Assembly: GCA_005883335.1 (NCBI GenBank)
Contig: VAXM01000097.1
Location: 1-38,455 of the forward strand
Reading direction: 5' to 3'
DNA from: Actinomycetota bacterium
GTDB lineage: Bacteria > Actinomycetota > Thermoleophilia > Gaiellales > Gaiellaceae
Length of the DNA stretch: 38,455 nt
The stretch's first letter is position 1; the number at the start of each line of letters is the position of its first letter. Of this stretch, positions 23,769 to 31,631 are shown piece by piece. Made by a program: the position numbers and the translations under genes. The notes beneath the pieces were generated by a model. That model saw nothing but the letters and a program-made list of their open reading frames with translations, was not told the DNA's origin and did no database searches.

Positions 23769-24207
23769 CCCCAAAAATGCCGTCTAGCAGGGCTTCTTCC
23801 GAGCTTTCGAGCGTGATCAGTCTATGCGTCGGGTCCATGTGCGACAAACGTACCTCCACACGGACGGGCGGTAGCGCGCCGGCCGCCGCCTCGGGCCATT
23901 CGACGAAGCAGATGGCGTCCTCGAAGTACGGCTCGAGGTCGCCCCACTCGGCCGCCGAGACGCCCTGGAAGCGGAAGAGATCGAGGTGTGAGACGTCCGG
24001 ATCGCCCGGGTAGCGGTGGCCGACGGTGAAGGTCGGGCTCGTCACGTGCGCAGTGATCCCGAACTCGCGGCAGGCGCCGCGGACGAAGGTGGTCTTGCCG
24101 CTGCCGAGCTCGCCCGAGACCGTGACGACGTCGCCGGCCGCGAGCTCGCGCGCGAGCCGCCCTGCTACGGCTTCGGTCTCCGCCGGCGAGGCGGAGGAGA
24201 ACTCCAC
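23749..24207 (-). CDS. tsaE: t6A biosynthesis ATPase TsaE
   Basis: TsaE is the P-loop ATPase that drives the TsaBD complex. The 152-residue protein has VTVSGELGSGKTTFVRGAC (Walker A), TSPTFTVGHRYPG (switch region), SHLDLFRFQG (the conserved H-x-D-x-Y/F-R) and CFVEWPE. It starts at GTG 24207, immediately after the uracil-DNA glycosylase stop, and its last 20-26 bases overlap tsaB. Confidence 0.95.
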   Translation of the reverse strand: MEFSSASPAETEAVAGRLARELAAGDVVTVSGELGSGKTTFVRGACREFGITAHVTSPTFTVGHRYPGDPDVSHLDLFRFQGVSAAEWGDLEPYFEDAICFVEWPEAAAGALPPVRVEVRLSHMDPTHRLITLESSEEALLDGIFGGADSRF

Positions 24208-24846
24208 CTAGAACAGGCCGAGCTGGACCGCGGGCTCGGCCGCGACCTCGACGAGCGGCGGTGCGGCCTCGACAGGCGGCGCGACCGTCCGCCCGAGGAG
24301 CTCCGGCAGGCGCGCGAAGTCCTGCTCGAGCACGGTCAGCATCGCGGGCGTGTAGAGCGCGGCTGCCGGGTGGTAGAGCGGGTAGAGCAGGACGTCGAAC
24401 GAGCCGACCTTGAGCCGCTGCTCCTGCCCGTGGACGCGCGTGATTCCAGTCTCCTTGCCGCTCAGCTGCTTCGTTGCGTGATTGCCGAGGGTCGCGATCA
24501 CCTTCGGCCGGATCAGCTCGACCTGGCGGAACAGGTACGGCTCGCAGGCCTCCTTCTCGTCCGGCACCGGATCGCGGTTGCCGGGAGGCCGGCACTTGAG
24601 GACGTTGCAGATGTAGACGTGGCTCCGCTCGAGCCCGATCCCCGCCAGCAGCTTGTCGAGCAGCTTGCCGGCTTGGCCCACGAACGGGATGCCCTGCTTG
24701 TCCTCGTGGAAGCCGGGCGCCTCGCCGACGAACATCAGGTCCGCGTTCGGATCTCCGACGCCGAAGACGACCTGAGTCCGGCCCTCGGCGAGTCGGCAGC
24801 GCGTGCAGCCCGCTACCTCTCGGGCAAAAGCTTCGAGCTCGGTCAA
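24208..24846 (-). CDS. Type-4 uracil-DNA glycosylase with [4Fe-4S] cluster
   Basis: The enzyme removes uracil from DNA. It has the active-site block [24 protein letters not shown] and the second motif YPLYHPAA. Four cluster cysteines are in place: CTRC near the N-terminus, NVLKCRPPG and EACEPYL. The extreme C-terminus after a proline/alanine linker is QLGLF, which resembles the beta sliding clamp-binding pentapeptide. The ORF track starts at 24888 inside the zinc-ribbon gene; TTG at 24846 lies just after that gene's TGA and gives a family-like start ([16 protein letters not shown]). It directly precedes tsaE with no spacer. Confidence 0.92.
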   Translation of the reverse strand: MTELEAFAREVAGCTRCRLAEGRTQVVFGVGDPNADLMFVGEAPGFHEDKQGIPFVGQAGKLLDKLLAGIGLERSHVYICNVLKCRPPGNRDPVPDEKEACEPYLFRQVELIRPKVIATLGNHATKQLSGKETGITRVHGQEQRLKVGSFDVLLYPLYHPAAALYTPAMLTVLEQDFARLPELLGRTVAPPVEAAPPLVEVAAEPAVQLGLF

Positions 24847-24850
24847 ATGC

Positions 24851-25057
24851 TCAGCCGCAGCCACACGAACCGCCGCAACAGCCGCCACCGGACGATCCGT
24901 AGCTGGGCTGCTCGGCGGTGCCGTGCGTCGCGAAGACCGAGAACTGCTTGCGCACGTTCGAGGAAGCGCAGTCCGGGCAGTCCGGCTGCTCGCCGTTTCG
25001 GACGAGCTCCTCGAAGTGCGACTCGCACTCCATGCAGACGTACTCGTAGATCGGCAC
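24851..25057 (-). CDS. FmdB-type zinc ribbon protein
   Basis: The 68-residue protein begins VPIYEYVCMECESHFEELV and has a second pair, QPDCPDCASSNVRKQFS, giving the CxxC...CxxC zinc ribbon of the FmdB regulatory-protein family. The C-terminus is a glycine/cysteine-rich tail (GGGCCGGSCGCG), common in actinobacterial members and perhaps an extra metal site. FmdB was first linked to formamidase expression in Methylophilus; a formamidase-like gene occurs here at 29165, but far away. GTG at 25057 is the only sensible start. It is the first gene of the glycosylase/tsa operon. Confidence 0.88.
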   Translation of the reverse strand: MPIYEYVCMECESHFEELVRNGEQPDCPDCASSNVRKQFSVFATHGTAEQPSYGSSGGGCCGGSCGCG

Positions 25058-25154
25058 CGTGTCAGCAGACCCTAGCAACGGGTCCGCATGATCGACGCTG
25101 AACCGGACGGAGGGACGTTTGACCTGAGCTGGGTGATCTGTTTGTGTCGGCGCT

Positions 25155-26051
25155 CTGAGACCAGCTCTCGCACTGGCATTCGCGTCCCTGCTCCTGCTCG
25201 TTCCAAACGCAGCGTCCGCCCGGCGCGGAGAAAGCGCGTCCGGGCGGACGAGCGGAAGCTGGCCCGCCTGGTCACCGAACGGCCGCAAGATCGCGTTCAC
25301 GAGCGTGAGCCTGTCCGCCTCCAGCATCGACGTCTATTCGATGAACGCGGACGGGAGCGCGCAACGCCGCCTGACGCGCGCGCCGGGGCTCGACACCTAC
25401 GCAGCCTGGTCTCCGGACAGCCGCCACCTCGTGTTCGCGGCCGGGCGTGGCATATCGGCCGTCACCTTGGAGCTCTACGTCATGAACGCGGACGGCAGCG
25501 GCCGACGCCAGTTGACCCGCATGGGCGCGTTGTCGGCGATGCCTGCCTGGTCGGACGACGGCAAGAAGATCGCGTTCGAGATCGACGCCTTGCCCGCTGC
25601 TGTGTGGGTGATGAACGCGGATGGGAAACGACGGCACCGGCTGACGCCTAGGAGCGAAAGCGACTACAACCCCGCGTGGTCGCCGAACGGCCGCCGAATC
25701 GCCTTCGCACGCAAGCAGGGCGGCAACGTCGACATCTACGTGATGAACGCGGACGGAAGCCACGAGCGCCGCCTGACCCACACGCGGAGAGTCGACGCCA
25801 AGCCGGCCTGGTCGCCGAACGGCCACCGGATTGCCTTCCAGAGCAACCGCGACGGCAACTTCGAGGTGTACGTGATGAGCGCTGACGGCAGCAACCAGCG
25901 CCGGCTGACCCGAAACGGAGACGAGGACAGCAATCCCACGTGGGCGCCCGACAGCAAGAGGATCGCCTTCCAGAGCGATCGGTCCGGAGATTTCGAGATC
26001 TGGGTGATGAAGGCGGACGGCACCGCGGCGCGCCAGTTGACTCGAGGCTAG
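25155..26051 (+). CDS. TolB-like beta-propeller secreted protein
   Basis: Repeated WD40-like/TolB blades fill the protein: VYSMNADGSAQRRLTR, LYVMNADGSGRRQLTR and later YVMNADGS and AWSPNGRRIAF repeats, about six in all, near 43 residues apart. The ORF track starts at GTG 25305, inside the first blade. In the same frame upstream lies a full signal peptide, ALALAFASLLLLVPNAASA, and the blade start SWPAWSPNGRKIAF. The only start-like codon before the signal is CTG at 25155 (RPALALAF); a TGA lies seven codons further upstream. I take CTG as the tentative start, giving 298 residues. The protein should be exported; ligand unknown. Its stop shares CTAG with the convergent kinase gene. Confidence 0.85.
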   Translation: MRPALALAFASLLLLVPNAASARRGESASGRTSGSWPAWSPNGRKIAFTSVSLSASSIDVYSMNADGSAQRRLTRAPGLDTYAAWSPDSRHLVFAAGRGISAVTLELYVMNADGSGRRQLTRMGALSAMPAWSDDGKKIAFEIDALPAAVWVMNADGKRRHRLTPRSESDYNPAWSPNGRRIAFARKQGGNVDIYVMNADGSHERRLTHTRRVDAKPAWSPNGHRIAFQSNRDGNFEVYVMSADGSNQRRLTRNGDEDSNPTWAPDSKRIAFQSDRSGDFEIWVMKADGTAARQLTRG

Positions 26052-27655
26052 GCGGCGCGCGGGAGCTCGAAGTAGAACGTCGAGCCGGAGCCGGGATCCG
26101 ACTCGACCCCGATCGTCCCGCCCATCCGCTGCACGAGCTCGCGACAGATGTAGAGCCCGAGCCCGGTCCCGGCCCGTACCTCCGCGCCTTCGAGACGGTA
26201 GAACTTCTCGAAGATCGACCCCTGCTCCGCGACGGGGATGCCGATCCCGTTGTCCCGCACCTCGACACGCACACCGTCCGGCAGCGCGGCCGTCGAGACG
26301 GAGACCTCGCCGCCGTCCGGCGAGTACTTGACGGCGTTGTCGATCAGGTTCACGAGCACCTGCTCGATCCGGTGGCGGTCGCCGAGCGCGGCGGCGCCGT
26401 TCGCCTCGGCGCTTGCCGTAAGCGCGATGGTTTCGGGCACGTACTCGCGCATGTGCTCGACGGCCGTGCGGACGAGCTCGGCGACGTCGACGTGGTCGCG
26501 CTCGAGCCGCAGCTCGTCGCGGTCGAGGCGGCTCGCGATGAGCACGTCCTCGGCGATCTTCGTCAGCCGCGTCCCCTGGGCGCCGATCATCTCCAGCAGC
26601 TGCCGCCGCCGCTCGGGGCTGAGCTCGATGTCGTCTCGCATCAGCGTCTTCGCCGCGCCGAGCACGGCCGTCATCGGCGTGCGGAGCTCGTGCGAGACCG
26701 TCGCAACGAACTCGCTCTTCGCCTCGTCAAGGCGCCGCTCGATGGTCAGGTCCCGGAACGCGTAGACGACCCCGGCAAGGCTGCGGACGGCGACGAACGA
26801 CAGCCAGAGCTCGCGGCCGTCGACGTCCACCGGCAGCGTCACCGGGCGCGCCGCCGCCGACTCCTCCGAGACGGGAATGTCCTCGACAAGCTCGTCCCAG
26901 CGGCCGAAGATCTCGGTCGCTGCTCGACCCCAGACCTCATCGCCTGCTTTATGCGTGACCAGCTCGGCGGCGCGGTTCCAGAAGCGGATCAGCCCCTCGT
27001 CGTCGAGCAGGAAGACCCCGTCGCCGACGGCATCGAGGACTCGGGCCGCGTGCTCGCGCTCGGCAGCGGTCGCTTCGGCTCGCGCCCGCGCGGCCGCCTC
27101 GGCCTGGGCCGCCTCGTGGAGGCGCGCGTTGCGGGCGGCAGCACCCATCAGCCCCACGAGGCCCTCGGCGAGCTCTAGCTGCTCCTGGTCGTACTCCGCG
27201 TCAGCGTTCATCAGCTGGACGACACCGACGACCTGGCCCTCGTGCTTGACGGGCATCATCATCGCGGCGCGAACGCCGGGCGATCCCTCCTCCGGCACCT
27301 TCCGCATCTGCCCTTCTCGGTCAACGTCGTAGTAGACGCCGCCGGGCTCCTTGACCTGCGCGGGAACGTCGTTGATGAGCAGCGGCTCAGCGGTGGTGAT
27401 CACGCGGCTCTGCATGCCGCCGCCCTCACGGTTGACCGGCAGGGCCGGGAAGATCGCAGGATCGAGCTCCTCGCCGTCGACCCAGGCGTACTCGCAGGTG
27501 ATCAACTCGGTCGCGGGATCGAAAGCCGAGACGACGACTCCCGCGTGCGGGACCGCGTCCTCGAGCAACTCGTGGAAGCGGGCGTAGACGCGCTCCGGCT
27601 CGAGCGTCTCGTTGAGGTAGCGAGCGGCTGACAGGAGCAGCTCTGCCTTTTCCAT
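26048..27655 (-). CDS. Cytosolic hybrid-sensor histidine kinase: GAF, PAS, HisKA, ATPase
   Basis: I start at ATG 27655; the track's extension to 27859 is antisense to the acetyltransferase gene. The 535 residues hold a GAF domain (about 1-165, with PHAGVVVSAFDP and AAMMMPVKHEGQVVGVVQLMN), a short helical linker and a PAS domain (about 205-310, GDGVFLLDDEGLIRFWNRAAE). The HisKA H-box is FVATVSHELRTPMTAVLG, followed by the ATPase N-box NLIDNAVKYSPDGG, VRDNGIGIP and GTGLGLYICRELV. There is no membrane segment, so it senses a cytosolic signal. No response regulator is adjacent, making it an orphan kinase. ELRTP and the G boxes are intact, so it should be active. Confidence 0.92.
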   Translation of the reverse strand: MEKAELLLSAARYLNETLEPERVYARFHELLEDAVPHAGVVVSAFDPATELITCEYAWVDGEELDPAIFPALPVNREGGGMQSRVITTAEPLLINDVPAQVKEPGGVYYDVDREGQMRKVPEEGSPGVRAAMMMPVKHEGQVVGVVQLMNADAEYDQEQLELAEGLVGLMGAAARNARLHEAAQAEAAARARAEATAAEREHAARVLDAVGDGVFLLDDEGLIRFWNRAAELVTHKAGDEVWGRAATEIFGRWDELVEDIPVSEESAAARPVTLPVDVDGRELWLSFVAVRSLAGVVYAFRDLTIERRLDEAKSEFVATVSHELRTPMTAVLGAAKTLMRDDIELSPERRRQLLEMIGAQGTRLTKIAEDVLIASRLDRDELRLERDHVDVAELVRTAVEHMREYVPETIALTASAEANGAAALGDRHRIEQVLVNLIDNAVKYSPDGGEVSVSTAALPDGVRVEVRDNGIGIPVAEQGSIFEKFYRLEGAEVRAGTGLGLYICRELVQRMGGTIGVESDPGSGSTFYFELPRAA

Positions 27656-27683
27656 TGGCTTCCGGCCCACGTACGCCATCATC

Positions 27684-28256
27684 ATGCCTATCGGCATGTT
27701 CGAAAACCTCGCACAGAGGCTCGAGGGGCGGATCGTTGTTCTCGAGCCGCTCGGCCCAGAGCACGTGGAGGGCATCCGCGCCTCTGCCGCGGACGAGCGG
27801 ATCTGGACCTGGATGTGGACGACGGACCTTGACGCCTGGCTCGAGCACACCTTCGGCAACGAGCGCCTGTACCCCTTCGCGGCGTTGCATGACGGAAACG
27901 TGGTCGGTTCGACGAGCTACCTGATCTGGGAGCCCCAGCATCTTCGGGTCGAGATCGGGAACACGTGGATGAACCCATCGATGTGGAACACCGGCGCCAA
28001 CGTCGAGGCGAAGTACCTCCTGCTGCGGCACGCCTTCGAGGAGCTCGGCTTCCGGCGGGTCGAGTTCAAGACGGATGCCAAGAACGAGCGGGCGCGGCGG
28101 GCACTCGCGGCACTGCCCGCCGAGTTCGAGGGGATCCACCGCAAGCACATGGTCGTCCGAGGCGGCGAGCGGCGCGACTCGGCCTGGTACGCGGTGATCG
28201 ACGACGACTGGCCCGAAGTCAAGGCGTCGCTGGAGCAGCGGCTGGAGAACCGCTAG
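27684..28256 (+). CDS. GNAT-family N-acetyltransferase (RimJ/RimL-like)
   Basis: The 190-residue protein has the RimL-type layout: GRIVVLEPLGPEHVEGIRAS, then VVGSTSYLIWEPQHLRVEIGNTW, WNTGANVEAKYLLLRHAFEELG and RRVEFKTDAKNERARRALAALP. The usual acetyl-CoA loop Q-x-x-G-x-G/A is replaced by NTGANVEAK, as in some uncharacterised members. The substrate is unknown; an amino-terminal or small-molecule amine is likely. It is transcribed away from the histidine kinase with only 28 bases between the starts, so the two share regulatory DNA. ATG 27684 or ATG 27696 may be used. Confidence 0.88.
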   Translation: MPIGMFENLAQRLEGRIVVLEPLGPEHVEGIRASAADERIWTWMWTTDLDAWLEHTFGNERLYPFAALHDGNVVGSTSYLIWEPQHLRVEIGNTWMNPSMWNTGANVEAKYLLLRHAFEELGFRRVEFKTDAKNERARRALAALPAEFEGIHRKHMVVRGGERRDSAWYAVIDDDWPEVKASLEQRLENR

Positions 28257-28285
28257 CCCTCGGTTTCCTGGTTCTCCGCCCTCGG

Positions 28286-28990
28286 TCAGGCGGGGCGGAC
28301 GCCGACGTGGACGTGGTTGTGGTGGTTCCCGCCCTGGTTGGTCTTCCAGATGCACTGGATGCGCTGATTGCCGTGCGTGAACGAGAAGAGTCCGCCCGTG
28401 CGCGCCTTGTCACGCGCGCCTTGTTTCGAGTCGCCGGCCAGGACACAGCAGGCCGCCATGATCCTGTCCCCGACGGGGCTGTCGTCGACCCCACCGTTCG
28501 CGAACATCCCGATGTCGGCAGCGTGACCGCTGAAGTGGTCAGAGACGTTGCCGTTGACCGTGAACTTATTGTGGTTCGTCCCAGTCGTGATCTTGATCGG
28601 CTTGCCGACGATCCCGGCCATCTTTGCGACGTAGTCGAGCGTCATCTTCGTGATCGGGTTGCCGGGCTTGTTGGCGCCGGGCTCGACGATCACCTCGCCT
28701 CCGTGGAACGAATCGCCCGGGAGCATGACCGGCGTCGGGTTGGTGACGGGCTCGTGGACTCCAAGCGCACCCCACGTGTCTTTGCCCACGAAGCCGTCCA
28801 CGTGGATGTGCTTCGCCTCCTGCACCTTCCTTACCCCTTCCACCGCATCAGGCCCGTAGGTAGTCGTCCTGACGGCGATCTGGTGCGCGATCGACTCGAA
28901 GCCCAGCGCGAGCAATTCGCGCACGAGCCTTCTCTTCATCCTCGGGACCGCTTTGTTCGTCTGTCCTGGACTGAGGAATGGGACGGCCAT
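28286..28990 (-). CDS. Peptidoglycan-binding protein with M15-like DD-peptidase domain
   Basis: The 234-residue protein has an N-terminal PG_binding_1 domain (about 6-76: LSPGQTNKAVPRMKRRLV to VDGFVGKDTWGALG) and a C-terminal zinc peptidase-like domain. The metal motif SDHFSGHAAD at 150-159 fits S-x-H-x-x-G-x-A-x-D of M15-type enzymes, and HNHVHVG at 224-230 supplies the last His. It may cut the D-Ala peptide bond of the cell wall, like an endolysin. There is no signal peptide, so export would need a holin or another route, or it acts on lysis. The ribosome site GGAGGTGAT is near-perfect and fixes the ATG at 28990. No phage genes are adjacent. Confidence 0.82.
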   Translation of the reverse strand: MAVPFLSPGQTNKAVPRMKRRLVRELLALGFESIAHQIAVRTTTYGPDAVEGVRKVQEAKHIHVDGFVGKDTWGALGVHEPVTNPTPVMLPGDSFHGGEVIVEPGANKPGNPITKMTLDYVAKMAGIVGKPIKITTGTNHNKFTVNGNVSDHFSGHAADIGMFANGGVDDSPVGDRIMAACCVLAGDSKQGARDKARTGGLFSFTHGNQRIQCIWKTNQGGNHHNHVHVGVRPA

Positions 28991-29025
28991 TCCGAATCAC
29001 CTCCATGGTGGCGCCAGCCGGGGAC

Positions 29026-29053
29026 ATAAGGACGAGTGCCAGCTTGTCCTTAT
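29026..29053. promoter_or_regulatory. Inverted repeat upstream of the peptidase gene
   Basis: ATAAGGAC and GTCCTTAT form a perfect 8-bp inverted repeat around a 12-base centre, 35 bases before the ATG of the peptidase gene. It could be an operator or a leader hairpin. The remaining spacer up to 29164 shows no gene that I can support. Confidence 0.4.
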
Positions 29054-29164
29054 CGTCACGTTTGATCTTACGACGTGGCGTGATGAGCGCCAACCCGGGA
29101 CACCGCGGCGGAGTTGTCGTCGCTACGCCTCCATCGGCAACCTTCTCGGTAGTACATTCGGCGC

Positions 29165-30124
29165 ATGACAGACGCGCCGCGCACGCTCCACAGCGTTCGC
29201 GAGGACGCCTTCAACTACGTCTGGGACAACGCGCTCGACCCGGCGCTCGAGGTCGAGCCTGGCGCGGTCGTCGAGCTGCAGGTGCGCGACGCCTCCGACG
29301 AGCAGATCCGAGCGGACTCAGGCCCGGAGGACGTCTCGAGGCTCGACTTCGACCACGTCAACCCGGTGAGCGGGCCTGTCTTCGTCAAGGGCGCGCAGCC
29401 TGGAGACGTGCTCGCCGTCGAGCTGCTCGAGTTTCGTCCCCCCGACTGGGGTTGGACGGCGCTGATCCCCGGCTTCGGCCTGCTCGCCGACGAGTTCCCC
29501 GAGCCGTGGTTGCGCATCTCGCGAGTCGACGGCGCGGCGGGCCGGGTCGCTTGGAGCGACGAGATCTCGCTGCCCTACCGGCCTTTCCCGGGAACGATCG
29601 GGGTGGCGCCCGCCGAGCCCGGGCAGCACCCGATCCTGCCGCCCTCTCGCTGGGGCGGGAACCTCGACACGAAGCATCTGGTCGTCGGGAGCACGCTGTA
29701 CCTGCCGGTCGGAGTCGAAGGCGCGCTCTTCTCGCTCGGCGACACGCACGCGGCGCAAGGGGACGGCGAGGTCTGTGGAACGGCGATCGAGACCGCAATG
29801 GACGTCGTCGTGCGGCTTTCGGTCCGCCGCGATTTCGAGATCGACGCGCCGCAGTACGCGCTGCCCGAAGGCGGGCTGCCCGCGAGCGAGCATCCCGCGT
29901 ACCACGTCTGCACCGGGGTCGGTCCCGACCTGATGGAGGCGGCCAAGGACGCGGTGCGGGCAACGATTCGACGGCTCGAGGACGAGCACGGTCTCGGGCG
30001 TGAGGAGGCGTACGCGCTCTGCAGCGTGGCGGTCGACCTGCGCATCCATGAGCTCGTGGACGCGCCCAACTGGGTGGTCGGCGCCTTCCTGCCCGGCGAC
30101 ATCTTCGAGAAAGGAGAGCGGTGA
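29165..30124 (+). CDS. Acetamidase/formamidase family protein
   Basis: The 319-residue protein matches the FmdA/AmdA amidohydrolase family. Diagnostic blocks are FDHVNPVSGPVFVKGAQPGDVLAVELL, WGGNLDTKHLVVGSTLYLPV, GALFSLGDTHAAQGDGEVCGTAIE and a C-terminal VDLRIHELVDAPNWVVGAFLP. Members hydrolyse formamide, acetamide or related short amides to acid and ammonia. A permease gene follows at a 1-3 base overlap, so substrate uptake and cleavage are coupled. ATG 29165 is the track start and fits. No SD stands out. Confidence 0.92.
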   Translation: MTDAPRTLHSVREDAFNYVWDNALDPALEVEPGAVVELQVRDASDEQIRADSGPEDVSRLDFDHVNPVSGPVFVKGAQPGDVLAVELLEFRPPDWGWTALIPGFGLLADEFPEPWLRISRVDGAAGRVAWSDEISLPYRPFPGTIGVAPAEPGQHPILPPSRWGGNLDTKHLVVGSTLYLPVGVEGALFSLGDTHAAQGDGEVCGTAIETAMDVVVRLSVRRDFEIDAPQYALPEGGLPASEHPAYHVCTGVGPDLMEAAKDAVRATIRRLEDEHGLGREEAYALCSVAVDLRIHELVDAPNWVVGAFLPGDIFEKGER

Positions 30125-31581
30125 TGGCTACGGACGCAGCAGCGGTCGAGGAGCCTCGGCGCGGCACGCTCAGGCGCGAGCTTCGCTTCTGGGAGGCGAT
30201 CGCGCTCTCGATCGGGATCATGGCGCCGACGGCTGCGATGGCACTGAACGGCGTCGCGCCCGCCGGGCTGGTCGGCCGCGCCGTTCCGCTGGCCTTCCTC
30301 TTCGCGGCGATCGCGATCGCGTTCGTCTCCTACGCCTTCATCCGCCTGACCCGGCACTTCAACCACGCCGGCTCGGCTTACGCCCTCACGGGCGCGACGC
30401 TCGGCCCGCACGCCGGCTTCTTCACCGGCTGGGCGCAGATGGGAACCTACGCCGCCTTCACCGCCGCGTCGATCGCCGAGGTCGGTCTCTTCGGCACCGC
30501 GTTCTTCGACGGCACGGGGATCTGGCACGGCCCTTCGTGGATCGTCATCTCCTTGATCGCGGCAGTGGTGATCGCCGCGGTGGCCTACGCCGACGTGAAG
30601 TTCGCGACGCGCTCGCTGCTCCTGATCGAGGCGCTGTCGGTGACCCTGATCACGATCCTCATCGTCTGGATCTACGCGAAGGTCATCGGCGGGTCGGCTC
30701 CCAACGGGCAGGGCTTCTCCCTCAAGGCCTTCTCGCCTCCCGCGGGCGTCGGCATCGGCGCGATCGCATACGCCTCCGTCTTCGGCTTCCTGTCCTGGGC
30801 GGGCTTCGAGGGCGCGTCCGCGCTCGGCGAGGAGACCAACAATCCACGCCGCAACATCCCCTTTGCGATCGCCGGAGCCGTCGCGTTCACGGGCGTCTTC
30901 TACGTGATCGTGATGTTCGCGCAGTCGCTCGGCTTCGGCCTCGGCGCGAACGGCGTCAAGGGGTTCTCCTCTTCGGGCGCGCCGCTCGGCGATCTCTCGA
31001 AGACCTACATCGACAAGGGATTTGCGGACGCCGTCAACTTCGGCGCGATGGTGAGTGCCTTCGCGAGCGCGCTTGGAACCGCGGCTGCAAGCTCCCGGAT
31101 CCTGTTCGCGCTCGGCCGCGACGGCTTCGTCACCCGCCGCCTCGGCGATGCGTCGGCTCGGACCGGCGCGCCGGCCAACGCGCTCGCGGTGGTCATGCTC
31201 GTCGCCGTGGGGACGGTCGTCGGCCTGCGCATCAACGGGACGAGCTCGACCAACGTGTTCTTCTACATGGGCACGATCGGCGTGCTCAGCCTCCTCGTCG
31301 CGTACATCGTCACGAACCTGGGCGCCGCGAAGTTCCTCCTGCTGGACCGGCGGGAGGCCCCGTGGCAGCTCGCGATCTTCACCGTCGCCATCGGCGCGCT
31401 CGTGTACGTCGAGTACAAGAACGTCCACGGGATCCCGTATCCGTACGACCGCTTCCCGTACGTCGTCCTCGGCTGGCTCGTGCTGGCGGTCCTGATCATG
31501 GTCGTCTTCCCAGGCCTGGTTCGGCGGATCGGCGCGAACCTGATGCGCGCCGAGGGCATCGAGCGGCCACCGCCTACCTAG
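30124..31581 (+). CDS. APC-family permease paired with the acetamidase
   Basis: The 485-residue protein has about 12 membrane helices with the APC start ELRFWEAIALSIGIMAPTAAM, SAYALTGATLGPHAGFFTGW, and SWAGFEGASALGEETNNPRRNIP in the middle (the APC GFE/E-E-T-N-N-P motif). No UspA domain follows, unlike the two paralogues at 5204 and 7394. The track starts at GTG 30121; the ATG at 30124, 6-7 bases after AAAGGAG, is better placed and overlaps the amidase TGA. Its likely cargo is an amide, amine or amino acid related to the amidase substrate. Confidence 0.88.
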   Translation: MATDAAAVEEPRRGTLRRELRFWEAIALSIGIMAPTAAMALNGVAPAGLVGRAVPLAFLFAAIAIAFVSYAFIRLTRHFNHAGSAYALTGATLGPHAGFFTGWAQMGTYAAFTAASIAEVGLFGTAFFDGTGIWHGPSWIVISLIAAVVIAAVAYADVKFATRSLLLIEALSVTLITILIVWIYAKVIGGSAPNGQGFSLKAFSPPAGVGIGAIAYASVFGFLSWAGFEGASALGEETNNPRRNIPFAIAGAVAFTGVFYVIVMFAQSLGFGLGANGVKGFSSSGAPLGDLSKTYIDKGFADAVNFGAMVSAFASALGTAAASSRILFALGRDGFVTRRLGDASARTGAPANALAVVMLVAVGTVVGLRINGTSSTNVFFYMGTIGVLSLLVAYIVTNLGAAKFLLLDRREAPWQLAIFTVAIGALVYVEYKNVHGIPYPYDRFPYVVLGWLVLAVLIMVVFPGLVRRIGANLMRAEGIERPPPT

Positions 31582-31631
31582 GAGCTAAGCTTCCGCCTGC
31601 CCGGTATCCGCTACGGAACTGGAGCAGGCAA

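Noticed and set aside
28257-28285. Direct repeat GCCCTCGGT in the gap between the GNAT and peptidase genes, first taken as a terminator
   Set aside because: The copies are direct, not inverted, and no stem forms. It is too short to interpret.
28286-28990. Prophage remnant
   Set aside because: Only one lysin-like gene, with normal housekeeping neighbours and no phage structural genes, integrase or attachment repeats.
28848-29093. 81-residue minus-strand ORF upstream of the peptidase gene
   Set aside because: No family likeness, and it overlaps the well-placed peptidase start and its ribosome site in another frame. I treat this as leader sequence.
29575-31428. 617-residue minus-strand ORF
   Set aside because: Antisense to the amidase and permease, both of which have clear family motifs.
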